From contig JAWKTX010000004.1 of assembly GCA_041398825.1 (NCBI GenBank), positions 434,001 to 498,000 on the forward strand: a stretch of DNA of 64,000 bases. The letters run 5' to 3'. The stretch is from Planctomycetaceae bacterium. Its GTDB lineage: Bacteria > Planctomycetota > Planctomycetia > Planctomycetales > Planctomycetaceae. The translations under genes and the position numbers were made by a program. This document shows positions 55,466 through 64,000 of this stretch, piece by piece. How positions within the stretch are numbered: position 1 is the stretch's first letter; every line of letters starts with the position of its first letter. Below the pieces are notes generated by a model that saw nothing but the letters and a program-made list of their open reading frames with translations, was not told where the DNA came from and ran no database searches.

Positions 55466-55470
55466 TTAAC
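55366..55470 (+). repeat. 100-bp inverted-repeat element, copy R5, overlapping a gene end
   Basis: CCTAACTATCCGTTGAAAAA, TCGGGAGAGGCACGCTGGAC, CTTGTTTCCAGGTCTCCAG, CTCGAGCCAGTCCGGTTTTT, CGACAGGCTGTTAAC. The final TTAAC contains, on the minus strand, the TAA stop (55466-55468) of the transketolase-like gene. Confidence 0.9.
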
Positions 55471-57394
55471 GCAGTGCCAGAACGGATTCGATAATCCCAT
55501 CGGAGTCGATTCCCTGATGTCCCATCTGCTGCCAGAGGCCACCAGAGCCTTCTCGGTTGGTGCCAATGTTGTTGTATCGACCCTTGAAGCCTCGTTTCAG
55601 AAGTTCCGTTCCGAACCGCGACCCCAGACCAGTCGCTACGTTGAACGATTCTGCCACCAGAACCATCGGGGCCGCTGCAAGCTTGCTCATCATGTCTTCG
55701 TCGTAGACATTCAGTGTCGCTTTGTTGATAAGTCCGACCTCAAGTCCCTGAGCCTTCAGACGGATGACAGCATCCAGAGCCCGGTACACCGTTTCACCAA
55801 AGCTGACGATATAACCATCTTTGCCTTCGCGAATGACGTCGTCTTTGCCTGTGACAAATTCGTAGTCGTCGCCATAGACTCGACTGCCGTCTTCTTTCAG
55901 CAGGTCCGGAACGCCGGACCGTGTTGAATAGATAAATCGAAGACCGGCGTCGCCGTAGATCTTCTTCAGGCATGCGCGGAACTGGTGTTGATCGGCAGGG
56001 AAGTAGAGCCGTGTGGTATCACGACCTTCGTCCGGCAGACCGTTCGCCGCGTACATGTTGTTCAGCCCGAAGTGGCAGGTATTGTCCGCCATGTCGTCGC
56101 AGCCGGCGTGCGAGAAATGGGCGAGGACATTCGACTGATTCAGCCGCGCCATCGTGATTTCTGAAACCACCATTTCGAGGAAGGCCGAAAACGTCCCGAA
56201 GATCCCCTGCTTTCCGGCTTCGAATCCAAACCCGGCGGCAGCTGAGTAGTTGCCGCGTTCCATGATACCGCCGCGAACAAAGACTTCCGGGTGCTTCGCG
56301 CGAACGTGGTTGAGTCCACAGCTACCCTCAAGGTCACTGTCAAAAACACGTACCGATGCGACGCGTTCCGGCTCTGGAATGGCGTCAAGGATCTCGTTCA
56401 GAATCTTGCCAAACAGATCCCGGTTCTTACCAACGCTCTTCGAATCACTACCCTGATAGGTTGGGCCGGATGGTCCTTTGGTGACGTTGTTCAGGTATTC
56501 GACTGCCGCCGTCTGTCCGCGTTCAGTCAGATATTCTTTTGCAACGGAGACCTTGATGACGTCGTGCCCGTGAGCACTGCCTTCGAGTCCTTTGACGCCA
56601 ACACACATCTTGCGTCGATTAATCAATGCGACTGGCCCGTCAGTTGTGACCGCTGCACACATGCGTGCGTACAGACTGTCAAGTTCTTCCCCATCACCAA
56701 TGTCGACCGGCAAACCATGTCCAGCGAGCGTTTTCGAAACATCGAAGCCCGGCAGGTAGTCGGACGGATGGCCTGCGATGGTCACATCATTGTCGTCGAT
56801 CAACAGTTTGATGTTGAGTTTCTGCGCGACTGCCAGCCGGGCCGCCTCTGCATCATTCCCTTCCATCTGAGATCCATCTGATCCCAGCATGAAAACGACC
56901 TTACCGGGGTTTGCGATGGCGACTCCATTGACGAACGGCCACATGTGCCCCAGTCGGCCTGAGGAAAACTTGACGCCCGGGGTAAAGCCTCGCTCCGGGT
57001 GCCCCGGAAGATGAGAAAGGTACTCGCGATAGTGGTACAACTTTTCGACAGGCAGCTCACCTTCCAGAACGGCCATCAGATACTGCGTGGCGACACGGTG
57101 TCCTGCTTCGTCGAAAAAGACGGGCAGTACATTGGGAGTACCACCTGCGGCGGCATGCTTCATGAAGCCGTGCATGATGCAGACCTCAGGGACCGTGTCG
57201 AACGGGCCGCCGGTATGTCCACCCAGGCCCTTGGCATCTGCAATCGCAGTGAAGAAGACAATCGCATCGCGACAAATCTGGATGTTTTGTTTGAGCGTCT
57301 CACGTTGCTCCGCTGTCAATGCCGTCTGGCCGGGATCCAGTGCGATGGCCTTGTAATTCTTCAGCGGAATCGGGAATTCACCAACGTTTGACAT
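55466..57394 (-). CDS. transketolase-like thiamine diphosphate enzyme
   Basis: The ATG at 57392-57394 gives 642 residues, close to transketolase length. The TPP-binding region reads KVVFMLGSDGSQMEGNDAEA then NIKLLIDDNDVTIAGHP; the pyrimidine-binding part has SDLEGSCGLNH, GGIMERGNYSAAAGFGFEAG and GIFGTFSAFLEMVVSEITMA; the C-terminal domain has GLEVGLINKATLNVYDEDMM. The N-terminus (GLGGHTGGPFDTVPE) differs from canonical transketolases (SGHPGAPMGMA), so it belongs to a divergent transketolase-like group and the exact donor and acceptor sugars are uncertain. Its stop codon lies inside repeat R5. Confidence 0.87.
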   Translation of the reverse strand: MSNVGEFPIPLKNYKAIALDPGQTALTAEQRETLKQNIQICRDAIVFFTAIADAKGLGGHTGGPFDTVPEVCIMHGFMKHAAAGGTPNVLPVFFDEAGHRVATQYLMAVLEGELPVEKLYHYREYLSHLPGHPERGFTPGVKFSSGRLGHMWPFVNGVAIANPGKVVFMLGSDGSQMEGNDAEAARLAVAQKLNIKLLIDDNDVTIAGHPSDYLPGFDVSKTLAGHGLPVDIGDGEELDSLYARMCAAVTTDGPVALINRRKMCVGVKGLEGSAHGHDVIKVSVAKEYLTERGQTAAVEYLNNVTKGPSGPTYQGSDSKSVGKNRDLFGKILNEILDAIPEPERVASVRVFDSDLEGSCGLNHVRAKHPEVFVRGGIMERGNYSAAAGFGFEAGKQGIFGTFSAFLEMVVSEITMARLNQSNVLAHFSHAGCDDMADNTCHFGLNNMYAANGLPDEGRDTTRLYFPADQHQFRACLKKIYGDAGLRFIYSTRSGVPDLLKEDGSRVYGDDYEFVTGKDDVIREGKDGYIVSFGETVYRALDAVIRLKAQGLEVGLINKATLNVYDEDMMSKLAAAPMVLVAESFNVATGLGSRFGTELLKRGFKGRYNNIGTNREGSGGLWQQMGHQGIDSDGIIESVLALR

Positions 57395-57796
57395 CTCTTC
57401 CAAGCTCCTCAATCACAGCATTGTCAATCTCTCGAATGCCATCCGGAAAGCCGGACACACGGCTATCGACGGGTTCAAACAAGGAATCTGCACCGAGAGG
57501 AAGTCGGAAGTATGGTGGTGGGAAGCTGAAATGCAAACCCTGGCACAAAACCTGCCGGACGCTCTCCTGAGAGTCGTGTGAATGAGAATGGGCCGCAGGG
57601 GCCGTCGGACTTGCAGAATCCGGGGCGTTCTGGTCAAACTGCAGCGATCACGCTGCCTTCCAACGGAACTGCAGTCCTTCCTCGAATCGCCTTCCTTCTT
57701 CTTCCCACCTGACCTGAATTCAAAAGATCAGCTCGAACGCATCACGACAGCGTTTGTCCTTTCCAACAGAATTCAGGCTGACTCCGGATTTCAGTT
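57395..57796. other. divergent intergenic region, no gene seen
   Basis: 402 bases between the transketolase-like gene and the DUF1501 gene. Open frames here lack ribosome binding sites and similarity. Confidence 0.4.
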
Positions 57797-59257
57797 ATGG
57801 CCATTCCCCACCCGAACGCAGACCTGCATAACCGGCGGATCTTTCTGAAGCGATCATCGCTTGGCGCGGGAGCTGTTGCGGCGGCGTGGATGCTGCAGGA
57901 AAACAGCGTCACGGCAAAGCCACCGGGGGTGGATTCCGGCAACCAGACATTCGATCTGCTTCCAAAACAGCCGCCTCTGCAACCAACGGCAAAGGCAATG
58001 ATTTCGCTGTTTCAGCATGGTGGTCCATCGCATATGGATTTGACCGATCCCAAACCAATGCTGACAAAGTACGACGGCAGCGATTACCAGGGCGACATTC
58101 AATACAGCTTTGTGAACGCAGCCAGCAAGAAGCTGCTGGGGACGCGATGGAAATTTCGCCAACATGGTCAGTGTGGTACGGAATTCTCTGAACTGCTCCC
58201 TCAAATTGCCAGCATCGCGGACGACCTCTGCCTGATCCGAAGCATGCACACCGGAGCCAATGGGCATGAAGTATCAATTCGCTATTTTCATGGTGGCATT
58301 CCCGGAGTCCTGGGGCGACCGCACTACGCATCGTGGCTTTTGTACGGTTTGGGTTCTGAAACTCAGAATCTGCCGTCCTACATGGTGCTGACGGACCCCG
58401 GTGGACATCCTGTTGACAGTACCAATAACTGGTCCAGTGGATTCATGCCGCCGCTGTTTCAGGGAACCGTACTTCGCCCCAGAGAACCTCGAATTCTGAA
58501 CCTCGAAGCTCCTCCGCATTTGCAGGGTGAACCGCAACGACAGAATCTGGATTTGCTGCAAACCCTGAATCGCCGCTACTCATCCCAGTTCCCCAACGAA
58601 CCCGATCTCGATGCACGAATCGCAAGTTACGAGCTGGCAGCTCGGATGCAGATTGCCGCAACAGATGCACTGGACATCAGTCAGGAAACCAGGAGTACCC
58701 AGGAATTGTATGGAATCCATGAAGATGCCACGCGTGAATACGGAACGCGCTGCCTGATTGCGCGGCGATTAGTCGAACGCGGCGTTCGGTTCGTCCAGTT
58801 ATTTCTGGCGGGCCAACCGTGGGACAATCACAACAATCTGGTGACGGCGTTGCCAGCAGTATGCAGGAGAACGGATCGCCCCGCAGCCGGCCTTGTTAAA
58901 GATCTCAAACAACGCGGAATGCTCAATGAAACCATCGTTCACTGGGGCGGAGAAATTGGCCGACTCCCCGTGACTCAGGATCAGGGTGGCCCCGAAAAGC
59001 ACGGACGCGATCACAATGGGCAGGGCTTCAGCATCTGGTTTGCTGGCGGCGGATTCAAACCCGGAATTGCGTACGGAACAACCGACGAATTCGGCCACAA
59101 GGCGGTGGAAAACGTAGTCACTCCCAATGACTATCAGGCTACCCTGTTCCGATTGTTTGGACTGGACTGGAAGGAACTGGTGTTTCCACACAACGGGCAA
59201 CCGCAGATCGTAACCGCAGGCAGGGACGCAAGGGTCGTGACTGAGATCCTCTCGTGA
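57797..59257 (+). CDS. DUF1501 family protein, Tat-exported (second copy)
   Basis: 486 residues with a clear twin-arginine signal: HNRRIFLKRSSLGAGAVAAA. The core includes AMISLFQHGGPSHMDLTDPK, FSELLPQIASIADDLCLIRS then MHTGANGHEVS, PRYFHGGIPG-like text, LVERGVRFVQLFLAGQPWDN, VHWGGEIGRLPVTQDQGGPE and DHNGQGFSIWFAGGGFKPG. This subgroup (MHTGANGHEVS, RDHNGQGFSIW) usually pairs with a DUF1553 cytochrome-like gene; none is adjacent. Exported, function unproven. The aconitase remnant ends 171 bases downstream, convergently. Confidence 0.9.
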   Translation: MAIPHPNADLHNRRIFLKRSSLGAGAVAAAWMLQENSVTAKPPGVDSGNQTFDLLPKQPPLQPTAKAMISLFQHGGPSHMDLTDPKPMLTKYDGSDYQGDIQYSFVNAASKKLLGTRWKFRQHGQCGTEFSELLPQIASIADDLCLIRSMHTGANGHEVSIRYFHGGIPGVLGRPHYASWLLYGLGSETQNLPSYMVLTDPGGHPVDSTNNWSSGFMPPLFQGTVLRPREPRILNLEAPPHLQGEPQRQNLDLLQTLNRRYSSQFPNEPDLDARIASYELAARMQIAATDALDISQETRSTQELYGIHEDATREYGTRCLIARRLVERGVRFVQLFLAGQPWDNHNNLVTALPAVCRRTDRPAAGLVKDLKQRGMLNETIVHWGGEIGRLPVTQDQGGPEKHGRDHNGQGFSIWFAGGGFKPGIAYGTTDEFGHKAVENVVTPNDYQATLFRLFGLDWKELVFPHNGQPQIVTAGRDARVVTEILS

Positions 59258-59428
59258 AGTCAGCCCGTCGTTTACACTTCTGTTTTCAGATCGCTGCCTG
59301 CGTTTCCTGTGACGGGAGAGCAAACGTACTGCAGCAGTTGCTAAGCAGCACGCAAGACTGCTCCACTGATCACCTTGCGAGGACCAGTGGAGCCATCTGT
59401 CTGCAAACAACGAACCGCTGGACGTCTG

Positions 59429-62041
59429 CTATTTCGCCAGCTGTCGAAGCACAGTGTGTAAGATGCCGCCGTTGCGGTAGTAGACGACTTCAACTGGGGT
59501 GTCGATGCGGCAGGTGGTGACGAAGTGAACTTCGTCGCCGTTGGCTTTGCGGGCGGTGACCTCCACGGCCTGGCGTGGCTGAAGGTTATCATCCAGGCGG
59601 ATGTCGAAAACTTCAGTGCCATCCAGATCCAGGCTTTCGCGGCTTTCGCCTTCGCGGAACTGCAGCGGCAGAACTCCCATGCCTACCAGGTTGCTGCGAT
59701 GGATACGTTCGAAGCTGGTGGCAATGACGGCTCGAATGCCCAGCAGGTACGTTCCCTTGGCAGCCCAGTCACGAGACGAACTGTGCCCATATTCGGCTCC
59801 GGCCAGAACGACCAGCGGAGTTCCTTCCGCCTTATATTTCATGGCTGCGTCGTAGATGGAGGTCTTTTCGCCGCTGGGGAAATGAATGTGACCACGCTGC
59901 CTTCGGAACCCGGAGCAATCAGGTTCTTCAGGCGGATGTTGGCGAAGGTTCATATCGCCGCGGTCGTTACCTCGGCGACTCCGCAGTATTGAAGTCAACG
60001 GGCTTGACACCATTTTCCTGCGGGTACTTTCCGGCAGGCGAATCGCCTTTGATGTTACCGGCCGGGCTGATGTGGTCGGTGGTTGTGGAATCTCCGACAA
60101 ACACCAGACAGCGAGCACCTTCGATGGCGGTGATCGGGGCCGGTTCAGCAGGCATGTCGACAAAGAGCGGTGGTTCCTGAACGTACGTGCTGTTGGTGTC
60201 CCATTCATACAGGTCGTACATCACTGCGCTTTCAATCTTCTGCCATTCTTCGGGACCCACGGACTTACCATGCATGCTGCTCGGGCAGACCGTTGGGAGA
60301 CATCGAAGCTGCGATCGTGTCGGCGACTTCCTTCTGGGTTGGCCAGATGTCTTCAGATAAACATCCTGACCGTCGCTTCCCTGGCCCAGCGGTTGAGTGG
60401 CCAGATCAATGTCGACGGTTCCGGCAATGGCATAGGCCACAACCAGCGGAGGATGGCCAGGTAGTTGTGGCTTTCACCAGCGGGTTGACTCGACCTTCGA
60501 AGTTGCGATTTCCGGACAAGACGGCAGAAACGTCAGGTCACCGGTCATCACTAACAGCCACGGGTTCGGGCAGCGGGCCGCTGTTGCCGATGCATGTTGT
60601 GCACCCATAACTTCGGTCTGAAAGCCCAGTGCATCCAGAGCTTTGTCCAGACCTGACTTTTCGTAGTATTCTGTGACGACTCGACTTCCAGGAGCCAGCT
60701 GGTTTTGACCCATGGCTTGCTGATCGGCCTTCGCGGCTCAGCGATGCGAGCGGCAGCCCCGCGGCGATCATCACGCTGGAGTTCTTTCATTGTTGGCGCT
60801 GGTGATCGCCGCGATGACCTGGCGGCGCGTCCAGCGATTCGCCCATCGAGCCACCGACTTTGACAGGAGCCGCCGCTGTCTTGCCAGACGGTGCACTGCG
60901 GTCTTTGGTCCACGAGGAAAGCATATCCTTCAGCAGGATGCGGTCCTGAGGTCGCTTGGGACCGGCCAGCGAAGGGACCACATCGCCCATGTCGGGTGCC
61001 AGCTTGCTGCTGAAACGTGGTTCCGGCGAATCGGCATTGCGGAACATACCTGCTCTTTAGCAGCCCTTCATTCGTTCAATGACTTGTTTCGGCCGACCTG
61101 TGCGTTCCAGGTATCGCAGAGTTTCGACGTCGACCGGGAAAAAAGCGCCCATCGTTGCTCCATATTCCGGTGCCATATTCGCGAGGTGACTCAGTTGGCC
61201 CAGGCTAGTGCATCCAGGCCGGGTCCATCAAATTTGAATAAAATTTGCCAACGACTTTGTGAGCTCTCAGCATCTGAGTCACGGTAAGTACCAGGTCGGT
61301 GGCAGTTGGTCTTTCTGCTTGGCTGGCTTCAGCGGTTTTGTTAAGCCCTTCCCGGGCGTCGCGCTCAGATGGCTGCCCCCAGCGCTCGCTTTCGCTTCGA
61401 TGCCGCCGACACCCCAGCCCACGACGCCCAGGCCGTTGATCATGGTGGTGTGACTGTCTGGGCTGCAGCCGAATATCCGAAACCATGCCTGAAAATAGGC
61501 GATATCCTTCTTGATGCCTTCAGTCGATGATCTTGACGTCCGGTCTTTGCGGCGGATGCTCGGTCACTAGCTCTTTTCTTTGCTTCGCGGCTCCTGCCGG
61601 CTCCGACCAGATTTGGCTGGCTCACCACCGAAATGCCGTCGAATACGAGCATTCTTTGCACTGCGATAAGCTGACTTAATCCCGAAATTAACTGCGATTA
61701 AGATCCCGCCAGATACCGCCCATCAGAATAATGCGCCGCGGGGCGGCGAGGTCCACAACGGCTGGCACGCCGGTGAAGTCCTGCAGGACCACTCGACCAG
61801 GCTTTTCCACTTCCGCCGGTTTGGCGGCGTTCCAGTTGGCCAGATTGGTAACGTCGTCGGCACTGACAACAAAACCATCAACGTTACGCAGACAGGCTTC
61901 CAGAAGAACTCGGATGGAAAACGGCAGGGTCTGAATATCGCCAATGCCATCCTTCGCCAGTTTTTGCAGGCTGAAATACTTCAGAGATCCCGCGGATGTT
62001 GAAAGAGTGGATTCAGCACCAAAAGGATTGGCAGAGGTCAT
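59429..62041 (-). pseudogene. acnA: aconitate hydratase, broken by many frameshifts
   Basis: Minus-strand segments in shifting frames line up with AcnA from end to end: MTSANPFGAESTLSTSAGSL and VVLQDFTGVPAVVDLAA (61688-62041), DSHTTMINGLGVVGWGVGGI (about 61400-61458), TATDLVLTVTQMLRAHKVVG, FKFDGPGLDALAQLSHLANM then APEYGATMGAFFPVD, GMFRNADSPEPRFSSKL, PWVKTS/LAPGSRVVTEYYEKSGLD, TTCIGNSGPLPEP, GDSTTTDHISPAGNIKGDSP, YDAAMKYKAEGTPLVVLAGA then EYGHSSSRDWAAKGTYLLGI and the C-terminus ending RQLAK (stop 59429-59431). At least eight frame changes occur; 61460-61740 and 61330-61420 are barely recognisable. It is either a pseudogene or a poorly resolved sequence of a real TCA-cycle gene. Confidence 0.9.
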
Positions 62042-62160
62042 TGTTGTGCAGCTTTACGGGTAGAAGGAAGGGTGATGGTCCGGAGGCGACGTGGAGGGTA
62101 TAGAAACCGCCGGAGACTGACAATTCGGGATCAACTTCCGCATTTTCATGTCGGAACTGG

Positions 62161-62532
62161 CTATTGAGCACTTGTGATGTCCGGACGGAGCCGTTGGGCG
62201 TCCCCAAGATAAACGTGTTCGATCTGGTGCGGCGTACGTTCTGTGTTGATGTGAAGCAAAACGCGGATACACATCGGCATTGACCCGGTAACGGGTATCT
62301 CTCGCGCGCAAAGCAACGGAACATGGCTCATTCCGAGCGCACGGGCAGCTTCGGCAGGAAAAGCAGAAACCAGGTCTTCGGTCGTTGTGAAAACGGCCGA
62401 GACAATATCATCGAAATCGCTGATTCCATTTCGCTTTACGATTTCCTGCAGCAGTTCCCTTGCTGCTTCACGAATCAGATCGGCGTGATCTGCGGTGACA
62501 GAGATTGCCCCACGTACTCCTCGAACAGCCAT
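62161..62532 (-). CDS. aroH: chorismate mutase, AroH type
   Basis: The ATG at 62530-62532 gives 123 residues, matching monofunctional AroH. It reads VRGVRGAISVTADHADLIRE, VSAVFTTTEDLVSAFPAEAA, VPLLCAREIPVTGSMPMCIR and VYLGDAQRLRPDI, aligning with Bacillus-type chorismate mutase, including the active-site Arg near residue 6, Glu in CAREI, Arg in CIRVLLH and Tyr in VYLG. It converts chorismate to prephenate for Phe and Tyr synthesis. The frame extends 20 codons upstream without similarity. The aconitase gene lies downstream on the same strand, 119 bases away. Confidence 0.95.
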   Translation of the reverse strand: MAVRGVRGAISVTADHADLIREAARELLQEIVKRNGISDFDDIVSAVFTTTEDLVSAFPAEAARALGMSHVPLLCAREIPVTGSMPMCIRVLLHINTERTPHQIEHVYLGDAQRLRPDITSAQ

Positions 62533-63020
62533 TATTTTCCAACTCCGTACAGCCATTGTGCCCTGACAAAGCGTCGACTTTAGCGAACCCACCCGCTGTC
62601 AGCAATTCGGGCAGCAACGAATGCCTTCCAACATGAAATCGTTTGCAGGAACGAGACAAACCCGGGTTTTCAGACAGGAATTTTCCCTGAACTGATGCAT
62701 CTGACTCCAGGACACCCCGATTTTTGGGGAGGCCGGGAAACTGCTTGAAGTTTGATTCTGCGATTGCTACCGTTCCGGCTCGTTTTGGACCGGGGTTCCA
62801 GCCCGCTCATCGTGCGCGCGAAGCTTTGCAGGGCGATGGGTGGCAAAAGGCGTCGACGGCATGATGGCTTCGACACCCCCCGTCCGCTTGTTTCGTCCGG
62901 ATCCCGCTGCATTGTGTTTTGTGGCAGATGGGGGCGTCCGGAGGTTCGAGGGTAACCCGTTTTGCCTTCATCGTTTGCTGTGGCGAATCACGGCGATCAA
63001 CCTGAAGAGGTTCTAACTCA
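62533..63020. other. divergent intergenic region, no gene seen
   Basis: 488 bases between aroH and ppdK. Frames at 62670-62912 (minus) and 62752-62955 (plus) have no support. GAAGAGG near 63003-63010 is the ppdK ribosome binding site. Confidence 0.4.
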
Positions 63021-64000
63021 ATGGCTGCTGAAACTAAGTACGTTTATGTCTTTGGTGATGGGAAAGCGGACGGAGACGCCACTCAAAAGGCACTGCTGGG
63101 CGGAAAAGGTGCGAATCTGGCCGAAATGAGCCGCATTGGTATGCCGGTTCCTGCAGGCTTCACAATCAGTACTGAAGTCTGTACGTACTTCTACGCAAAC
63201 GAGCGACAATACCCACCTGAGCTCAAGAATCAGGTTGAGGCAGCCATTAAGAACGCCGAAGCTGTCATGGGTGCAAAGTTCGGCGACACAACCAATCCGC
63301 TGCTGATGAGCTGCCGATCGGGTGCTCGCGAATCTATGCCCGGCATGATGGATACCGTCCTGAACATTGGTATCAACGAGCAGGTCGTACAGGCACTGAT
63401 CAAGCAGTCCGGCAACGAACACTTCGCATGGGACAGCTACCGCCGTTTGATTCAGATGTATGGCGACGTCGTCCTCGGGCTCAAGCCGGAATCAAAGAAC
63501 GATCCGGACCACTTTGAAGATATCCTCGATCATGCCCGTGAACAGGCTGGCGTTGAGCACGAAAAGGACCTCAGCACAGAAACCCTGAAGGATATCGTCG
63601 TCCAGTTCAAGGCTGTCATCAAGAAGCATGCCGGAATTGACTTCCCCGAAGATCCCATGGAACAACTTTGGGGCTGTATCGGAGCCGTATTCGGCAGCTG
63701 GATGAATGACCGAGCGATGGTCTATCGTCGGCAGTACGGAATTCCTCACAGCTGGGGAACGGCTGTAAATGTTCAGGCGATGGTCTTCGGCAACCTCGGC
63801 GACGACTGCGCAACGGGCGTCGGTCTGACTCGAAACTGCTCCGTCGGTATCCCCGGATTCTGCGGTGACTACCTGATCAACGCTCAGGGCGAAGACGTTG
63901 TTGCCGGAACGCGTACCCCAAAGCGTATCGAAGAAACGCTGAAGCTGGATGCACCAGACGCTTACGCTCAGCTCGACAACATCGGGAAAGCACTGGAACA
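63021..64000 (+). CDS. ppdK: pyruvate, phosphate dikinase, N-terminal part (cut by window edge)
   Basis: From the ATG at 63021 the frame is open to the window end (326 codons). It reads KYVYVFGDGKADGDATQKAL then LGGKGANLAEMSRIGMPVPA, GFTISTEVC, LLMSCRSGARESMPGMMDTV (nucleotide-binding loop with the catalytic-region Arg), GDVVLGLKPE, AVFGSWMNDRAMVYRRQYGI and WGTAVNVQAMVFGNLGDD, the ATP-grasp domain of bacterial and plant PPDK. The His-swivel and PEP-binding domains lie beyond the window. It interconverts pyruvate and phosphoenolpyruvate with ATP and phosphate. Confidence 0.97.
   Translation, partial: MAAETKYVYVFGDGKADGDATQKALLGGKGANLAEMSRIGMPVPAGFTISTEVCTYFYANERQYPPELKNQVEAAIKNAEAVMGAKFGDTTNPLLMSCRSGARESMPGMMDTVLNIGINEQVVQALIKQSGNEHFAWDSYRRLIQMYGDVVLGLKPESKNDPDHFEDILDHAREQAGVEHEKDLSTETLKDIVVQFKAVIKKHAGIDFPEDPMEQLWGCIGAVFGSWMNDRAMVYRRQYGIPHSWGTAVNVQAMVFGNLGDDCATGVGLTRNCSVGIPGFCGDYLINAQGEDVVAGTRTPKRIEETLKLDAPDAYAQLDNIGKALE

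Noticed and set aside
62670..62955. Overlapping frames on both strands between aroH and ppdK
   Set aside because: No ribosome binding site, no similarity, and basic or Arg-rich composition typical of chance frames.

Overview
The window reads as a chromosomal segment of a planctomycete (Planctomycetota, probably Planctomycetaceae or a relative). This is inferred from gene content: two DUF1501 Tat-exported proteins, a DUF1080 protein next to a PQQ-propeller protein, long TPR lipoproteins, a von Willebrand A protein with an N-terminal anchor, many secreted proteins of unknown function, short non-overlapping transcription units and long intergenic gaps. Both window edges cut genes: glnS on the left (minus strand) and ppdK on the right (plus strand).

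Layout. 0-24 kb is ordinary core genome: glnS, maf, secreted and TPR proteins, panD, a shortened pheT, a vWA protein, a DUF1501 protein, slyX, a 1118-residue TPR protein, then a minus-strand run sod - mdh - thioesterase - lolD. 24-31 kb holds a small Gly/Tyr-rich lipoprotein, a bpt leucyltransferase and a two-gene exopolysaccharide-type unit (HlyD-like protein plus processive GT2 synthase, overlapping). 31.4-36.2 kb is one giant gene: an inverse-autotransporter (intimin/invasin-type) beta-barrel followed by about a thousand residues of roughly 42-residue beta-helix-like repeats.

36.2-42.6 kb is an accessory island that I read as a decayed chromosomal integron. It has a tandem duplicated noncoding unit, a broken integron-type integrase on the minus strand, two matching operator-like palindromes just upstream of that integrase, then plus-strand cassette-like genes (a planctomycete repeat-family protein, DUF3592, DUF1963/YwqG, EthD, a PD-(D/E)XK-like protein). 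At least two attC-like imperfect palindromes separate the cassettes. A minus-strand group II intron remnant (maturase C-terminus plus a recognisable domain V) and two copies of a 370-390 bp repeat lie in the array. A tRNA-Arg(CCG) closes the island.

42.9-64 kb returns to core and secreted functions: a PQQ/DUF1080/TM/birA operon, a ZIP metal transporter with a 13-fold His-Asp tract, a secreted prolyl oligopeptidase, a DUF4105 protein, a transketolase-like enzyme, DUF1501, an aconitase gene broken into many frames, aroH and ppdK. Central carbon enzymes (mdh, acnA, transketolase, ppdK) are scattered rather than clustered.

Six copies of a roughly 100 bp imperfect inverted-repeat element (MITE/REP-like) lie in intergenic DNA across the window, and one supplies the stop codon of the transketolase-like gene. 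The integron remnant, this element family and the inverse autotransporter are the most interesting parts. All family assignments are from motif recognition by eye; no search was run.
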